NCBI GenBank assembly: GCA_965247125.1
Contig: CBDFGO010000003.1
Location: forward strand, 1,550,001 to 1,614,000
Length of the DNA: 64,000 nt
Source of the DNA: CALBJU01 sp965247125
Lineage (GTDB): Bacteria; Bacteroidota; Rhodothermia; Rhodothermales; UBA10348
Direction: 5' to 3'
Shown: positions 59,748 to 64,000 of the stretch, one piece after another
Layout: every line of letters begins with the position of its first letter
How positions within the stretch are numbered: position 1 is the stretch's first letter
Notes under the pieces: model-generated
Told to the model about the DNA's origin: nothing
Seen by the model: the letters and a program-made list of their open reading frames with translations, nothing else
The model's database searches: none
Position numbers and translations under genes: made by a program

Positions 59748-62700
59748 TGTTTGTTCATCTGCACGCGCGTAGCTGGTTTTCTTTTCGGGCCGCAGGATCG
59801 CCGCCCGAGGCCCTTGCCGCCGAAGTCGCCCGCCTCGGCATGACCTGTGCCGCCATCACCGATCGCCACGGCGTCTACGGGGTGGTGCGCTTCCAGCAGG
59901 CATGCAAGGAGCACGGTATTCGGCACATATTCGGGGCCGAAGTGCCCATCGATGGACGCTCGCTCATTCTCCTGGCCAAGAACCGCGATGGGTACGCCAA
60001 TCTGTGTCAGCTCCTGACGATTGCCCACCTGTCAGGCGCCGCACGTGGTTCGCGCGATGAGCCATCGGCCAGCCTCGAAGACCTTGCAGCGCATCAGGCT
60101 GACCTGTTTTGTCTGACGGGCACGGACGAGGGACAGCTGTATTCCTTGATTGATGATGCGCGCACGCACGATGCGCAGAATTGGGTGGGGCAACTCCACG
60201 ATGTGTTCGGCAACAGGCTCTCCATCGAAATATCTCACCAGCGCCGCATGGGAGATGACCGGCGGCTGGCGCGTCTCATCCGCCTCTCGGAAAGAACCGG
60301 CGTGCCGACCGTTGCCACGGGCGATGTGCGCTTCGCCGTGCCCGCGCACTACTGGCGCTACGACCTGCTCACCTGCATTCGCAACGGCATCACGGTGTTC
60401 GAAGACCACGCAGAGCGCCCCAGCAATGCCATGGCCTACCTGCAGCCTGAGGCCGAACTCTCCCGGAGGGGACTGCCGGCGGATGCGCTGCACCGCACAG
60501 GAGAAATTGCAGAGATGTGTCATGTCGACCTCATTCCCGGTCACATCATCCCTCCGGGTGCGCGTCTTCCCGACGGCGCGACTTCAGATGAACTCTTCCT
60601 GCAAAAAGTCGAGGCCGGATTCGCCCTGCGTTATCCAGAAGGGGCCGAGCACCGAGAAACCGCCGCCGAGCGGCTGAAGAAGGAAATCGACATCATCATG
60701 GGGCTCGACATCCATGACTTCTTCCTGGTGGTAAATGAGGTCGTCGAAGAGGCCCAGCGCCGTGGTATTCGGTGCCTGGGCCGTGGGTCGGCCGCCAACT
60801 CGATCGTCACCTACCTGCTCGACATCACCCGGGTCTGCCCGATCGAACACAACCTGCTCTTCGAGCGATTTCTGCACCGTGGCCGCAAAGGCACCCCGGA
60901 TATTGATCTGGATTTTGATTCGAGCCGCCGCGGCGAAATCATCGAGTGGATGGAGGAGCGTTTCGGCGCCGATCACACGGGCATGTCCGCCACCATCGAC
61001 CGCTACCTGACCAAATCGGCTGTCCAGGACACGGCCAAGGCGCTCGGCTGGCCGGCCGAAATGGCCGTGCAAATGTCCAAGCGCTGCAGCCACGCCCTTC
61101 CGACCGAAACGCAAAATGCAGACCACATCGAAAGCGTGGCCGGTGGCCCTTCTCCCCTGCTTCGGATTCTGCTGAGCGCCTCGACAGCGCTCTTGAACTG
61201 CCCCCGCCACCTGGGTCAACATTCGGGCGGCATGGTCCTCACGCGCGCACCCATGCGAACCTTCTCCCCTCTGCAGGAAAGCGCCAATGGCGTGCGCATC
61301 GTGCAGTTCGACAAATATGATCTCGAGTACCTGGGGCTCGTGAAACTGGACGTGCTGGGACTGCGCATGCTTGGAGCGGTCTCCGAAGCCGTAGACATCG
61401 TCGCTGACCGGCAGGGCGAGATGATTGACCTCGACCATATGTCTTTTGACGACGACCGCGTCTACGACATGATCTGCGAGGGCGATGTGTTGGGGCTTTT
61501 CCAGATCGAATCCCCCGCACAGATGAGCGCCGGCGCGCGCATCCAGGCCCGTTCCATGCAGGATCTCATCAAACAGATCTCCCTCGTGCGTCCGGGCCCC
61601 ATCCAGGGCGGCCTGATGCACCCGTTCATCCGGCGCCACAAAGGCCTCGAACCGGTGCGCTACGACCATCCGCTGCTTGAAGAAATCCTGCACGACACCT
61701 ACGGCGTGATTGTTTTTCAGGAGCAGGTCCTTGAGGTCGCCCATCGTTTTGCCGGTTGGTCGCTCGATGAGGCGGATACGTTCCGCCGTCTTATGTCCCG
61801 CTTTAGGGACGCTTCAGAAATGGAGGGAATGCGGGAGAGCTTTGTGACATCGTCTATGAAGAACGGTGCCAGCCGCCGCATCGCCAATCGCGTATTCGAT
61901 CAGGTCTCCAAGTTTGTGGGGTACGGATTCTGCCGCTCTCACGCCGCTTCATTCGCCCTCACGGTCTATCACAGCGCCTATCTGAAGGCCCACTACCCGG
62001 CGGCTTTCTTCGCCGCGTTGATGCAGCATCGCCCGGGCATGTATGCCCAGATGACCCTCGAGCAGGATGCCCGGCGGCACAAGGTCCGCGTTCTCGTTCC
62101 TGACATCAACGCTTCCGGTTTGCGCTTTGACCTCGAAAACACGCACTATGTCTGGGCGATCCGCAAGCCGCTGACATCGGTCAAAGCGGTATCCGATGGC
62201 CTGGCCCGTGACATTGTCCTCGAGCGCCAGTGCGGCTCGTTCACCAGTATCGAGGATTTTTTTCATCGGGTTCCGGCTGGCGAGGATGAAATGAAAGCCC
62301 TCACAAAGGCCGGGGCCTTCGACCAGCTTGAGGGCGCTAACCGCACGGCCCTCTACAAACTGCAGGTTCTCACGCGCCGGTACGCAGCGAGCGGGCCGGT
62401 AACAGAACCGACCCTCCTGGACCTGAAGGCGCTGCACGAAAAAGACATCCCTGCCCTTCCCGGAATCACGCTCCGTACGCGCCTGGAGTGGGATTTGCGC
62501 ACCCACAGCGGCCCCCGCGTACATCCCATGGTCGTGCTGCGCGGGCACCTGTCCGACTATGAAATTCGGCCCATCGACATGGCCCGGCAGTTCGGCAACA
62601 CCCTACCCTATGACGAGCGCAAACCTCCAACAATGACAGCGGCAGGCCTGGTCATGTTCAGGCAGCGCCCCCGGACGGCGAAGGGTACGATGTTCATCTT

Positions 62701-62968
62701 CCTGGAGGACGAAACGGGCTACATTCAATGCATCTGCCGGCCCGATATTCGTGAACAGTTCGGGGGCATTCTCACCGAAAGTGCCCTGATTGTCCAGGGT
62801 GAAGTGCAGGCGGTAGGACTCTGGCGTGGAATCATGGTCAAACAGGCCTGGGCATTGTCGGGAGTAATAGGAGGATACAAGGGCGCCCACGGAGGACGGA
62901 CGTTTGGACGGGATGATCGTGAGGTTACCTTTGAAAAAGGGAGAAAGACACTCGAGCGCATCGTATGA
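59747..62968 (+). CDS. dnaE2: Error-prone DNA polymerase III alpha subunit, DnaE2
   Basis: A 1073-residue C-family polymerase. ATG 59747 overlaps the upstream stop. N-terminal PHP domain (HLHARSWFSF, ITDRHGVYG); polymerase active site PDIDLDFD near residue 385; palm/finger segments GVIVFQEQVLEVAH and YGFCRSHAASFAL near 640-740; helix-hairpin-helix and a C-terminal OB-fold (GLVMFRQRPRTAKG, FIFLEDETGYI). It lacks the long C-terminal tail of DnaE1, as is normal for DnaE2. It carries out damage-induced mutagenic synthesis with ImuB. G+C is clearly higher than in the cassette region. Confidence 0.95.
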   Translation: MFVHLHARSWFSFRAAGSPPEALAAEVARLGMTCAAITDRHGVYGVVRFQQACKEHGIRHIFGAEVPIDGRSLILLAKNRDGYANLCQLLTIAHLSGAARGSRDEPSASLEDLAAHQADLFCLTGTDEGQLYSLIDDARTHDAQNWVGQLHDVFGNRLSIEISHQRRMGDDRRLARLIRLSERTGVPTVATGDVRFAVPAHYWRYDLLTCIRNGITVFEDHAERPSNAMAYLQPEAELSRRGLPADALHRTGEIAEMCHVDLIPGHIIPPGARLPDGATSDELFLQKVEAGFALRYPEGAEHRETAAERLKKEIDIIMGLDIHDFFLVVNEVVEEAQRRGIRCLGRGSAANSIVTYLLDITRVCPIEHNLLFERFLHRGRKGTPDIDLDFDSSRRGEIIEWMEERFGADHTGMSATIDRYLTKSAVQDTAKALGWPAEMAVQMSKRCSHALPTETQNADHIESVAGGPSPLLRILLSASTALLNCPRHLGQHSGGMVLTRAPMRTFSPLQESANGVRIVQFDKYDLEYLGLVKLDVLGLRMLGAVSEAVDIVADRQGEMIDLDHMSFDDDRVYDMICEGDVLGLFQIESPAQMSAGARIQARSMQDLIKQISLVRPGPIQGGLMHPFIRRHKGLEPVRYDHPLLEEILHDTYGVIVFQEQVLEVAHRFAGWSLDEADTFRRLMSRFRDASEMEGMRESFVTSSMKNGASRRIANRVFDQVSKFVGYGFCRSHAASFALTVYHSAYLKAHYPAAFFAALMQHRPGMYAQMTLEQDARRHKVRVLVPDINASGLRFDLENTHYVWAIRKPLTSVKAVSDGLARDIVLERQCGSFTSIEDFFHRVPAGEDEMKALTKAGAFDQLEGANRTALYKLQVLTRRYAASGPVTEPTLLDLKALHEKDIPALPGITLRTRLEWDLRTHSGPRVHPMVVLRGHLSDYEIRPIDMARQFGNTLPYDERKPPTMTAAGLVMFRQRPRTAKGTMFIFLEDETGYIQCICRPDIREQFGGILTESALIVQGEVQAVGLWRGIMVKQAWALSGVIGGYKGAHGGRTFGRDDREVTFEKGRKTLERIV

Positions 62969-63016
62969 TTTAGACATCGTATGATGTAGAAAAGAAGACT
63001 GTAGGGGTGGGAGAAG

Positions 63017-63709
63017 ATGTGTGGACGAATTGTAAATCGAGCCGATCCCGGATACCTCAGAGAATACTTTGATGAAGCGGCGGTGGCCGACATCCTCGAA
63101 GGATCAGGTGTCCTTGGGCGCTACAACATTACTCCGGGAAGCTACCTGCCGGGAGTGCGGGTGGATGAAAACGGCGGTACGACCTGGTCACTGATGCGAT
63201 GGGGACTCATACCCAGCTGGGCGAAGCCCGATCGCATACCGGATCGCACATTCAATGCCCGAAGCGAAACCGTCGCTGAAAAACCCAGCTTCAGAAATGC
63301 GTACGCCAACAGAAGATGCGTAGTACCAATCAGCGGCTACTATGAATGGACGGGGGCAAAGGGGGCAAAACAACCTCACTATTTTCATCGGTCTGACGAA
63401 GAAATAATTGCGCTGGCCGGAGTGTGGGAAACATGGCGATACGAGGACAATGTCGTTGAATCGTGCACCATATTAACCACTCAGGCTGATACGTTTTTAA
63501 GCCAGTACCACCACCGGATGCCGGTATTCTTAAAACGTGAAGATACTGAAGAATGGATGTTCGGAAATCCGTCGGAATTAAAAAGACTGTTTAATACTGT
63601 CGAGACCGATCCGCTCACGGTCTACCCGGTTTCGAGAGAGGTAAACAACGGCAGGGTAGATTACCCTGGGTTGATCGATAGAATAGAACTCGCTGACGAC
63701 AGGGAATAA
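63017..63709 (+). CDS. SRAP-domain abasic-site protein (YedK/HMCES-like)
   Basis: A 230-residue SRAP protein. The catalytic Cys is residue 2 (MCGRI); Asn80 (TFNARSE), Glu110 (SGYYEW) and His166 (YHHRMPV) complete the active site, and RWGLIPSW is present. In studied relatives Cys2 forms a stable thiazolidine crosslink with abasic sites in single-stranded DNA and so protects them. It lies 49 bases after dnaE2 on the same strand, so it may be the last gene of the damage operon. A good GGAG precedes the ATG. Confidence 0.93.
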   Translation: MCGRIVNRADPGYLREYFDEAAVADILEGSGVLGRYNITPGSYLPGVRVDENGGTTWSLMRWGLIPSWAKPDRIPDRTFNARSETVAEKPSFRNAYANRRCVVPISGYYEWTGAKGAKQPHYFHRSDEEIIALAGVWETWRYEDNVVESCTILTTQADTFLSQYHHRMPVFLKREDTEEWMFGNPSELKRLFNTVETDPLTVYPVSREVNNGRVDYPGLIDRIELADDRE

Positions 63710-63710
63710 A

Positions 63711-63743
63711 AAAGGGGAGAAAGAACCAATCTTCCTCCCCTTT
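63711..63743. terminator. Bidirectional terminator between SRAP and H-NS genes
   Basis: AAAGGGGAG pairs with CTCCCCTTT across a 15-base loop. The minus strand has a long T-run after the stem, serving the H-NS-family gene; the plus strand has a shorter one for the SRAP gene. Confidence 0.8.
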
Positions 63744-63775
63744 AAAACCAATATCAAGGTCAGATCCAAAAGAGC

Positions 63776-64000
63776 TTACACAGCGAAATTTTCCTTTTTC
63801 TTTCCTTTTGCCACCTCAGCGGTCAACCAACGCGGCATGCGACCACGACCTGACCATGCGTTGGCGGCATTTTTAGGATCACGGTATTTAACTTTCGCGC
63901 GAGCCCTTTTGCGGGTTGGTTTAGAACCAAAAAGGTCTTCTACTGAATAACCAGCATCTGCAGCCATCTCGGCAATCTTTTTACGTGTTTCGTCTTTATC
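63776..64000 (-). CDS. H-NS-family nucleoid protein, C-terminal part (5' end outside window)
   Basis: The frame is open from the window edge to the stop at 63776. YRDPKNAANAWSGRGRMPRWL is the DNA-binding domain of H-NS/BpH3-type proteins (AT-hook-like GRGRMP core), preceded by a basic linker KRARAKVKY and the end of a helical oligomerisation region (ETRKKIAEMAADAG). H-NS silences AT-rich foreign DNA in Proteobacteria; its presence next to an integron and in this host is notable. The N-terminus is not in the window. Confidence 0.88.
   Translation of the reverse strand, partial: DKDETRKKIAEMAADAGYSVEDLFGSKPTRKRARAKVKYRDPKNAANAWSGRGRMPRWLTAEVAKGKKKENFAV

Overview
The window looks like a chromosomal segment of a bacterium from the Bacteroidota/Rhodothermota side of the FCB group. 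Evidence for this: a promoter of the TTG-N20-TAnnTTTG type stands in front of tRNA-Asn; Shine-Dalgarno sequences are weak or absent before many genes; and the left half is full of families common in that group (long-form xylose isomerase, DUF5916/CBM9-like outer-membrane protein, MacB-type 800-residue permease, DUF1080 and PA14 secreted proteins, many small lipoproteins). The species cannot be named from the sequence alone.

Layout. 1-31 kb is ordinary chromosome: xylose catabolism (xylB end, xylA), a metal-uptake cluster (outer-membrane protein, ZnuA-like binding protein, ABC-3 permease, no ATPase in sight), a secreted sugar/copper pair (DUF1080-PA14 protein and a sorbosone/glucose-dehydrogenase-like propeller fused to a cupredoxin), tRNA-Leu and tRNA-Asn, a frameshifted MacB-like permease, NDH-2, an octaheme cytochrome fused to HEAT and TPR repeats, an ArsR/AHSA1 pair, acetyltransferases, MOSC and DapB.

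33-57 kb is a chromosomal integron. The integrase gene intI (57.2 kb, plus strand) points away from an array of cassettes whose genes lie almost all on the minus strand. Each cassette is followed on its low-coordinate side by an attC site of about 106-108 bp from one homogeneous family; one shorter 79-bp attC also occurs. Intact attCs lie near intI and decayed remnants lie in the distal half (33-40 kb). Cassette cargo includes an M20 peptidase, a VOC protein, DUF1428, a serine hydrolase, a sulfatase, a Tat-exported flavoprotein, an NTF2-like lipoprotein and several unknowns. Two cargo genes have homologues in the chromosomal part of this same window.

The array is heavily invaded by insertion sequences. 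There are four nearly identical IS256-type elements (one of them at 29 kb, outside the array), each with a perfect 9-bp target duplication. Two of these sit inside two IS3-type elements. There is one IS1111-like and two identical IS110-like elements. The last two kinds sit exactly in the two opposite core sites of attC. Each carries a noncoding stretch that folds, by eye, like a bridge RNA, with guide segments matching the attC core and the element's own ends. This is the most interesting content of the window.

57-64 kb is a DNA-damage and mutagenesis block that is richer in G+C: intI, a promoter with a 22-bp operator-like palindrome, imuB, a DUF6504 gene, dnaE2 (translationally coupled), an SRAP/HMCES-type abasic-site protein, and an H-NS-family gene cut by the window edge. 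The neighbourhood suggests that cassette shuffling, translesion mutagenesis and abasic-site protection could respond to the same stress, but that link is inference.
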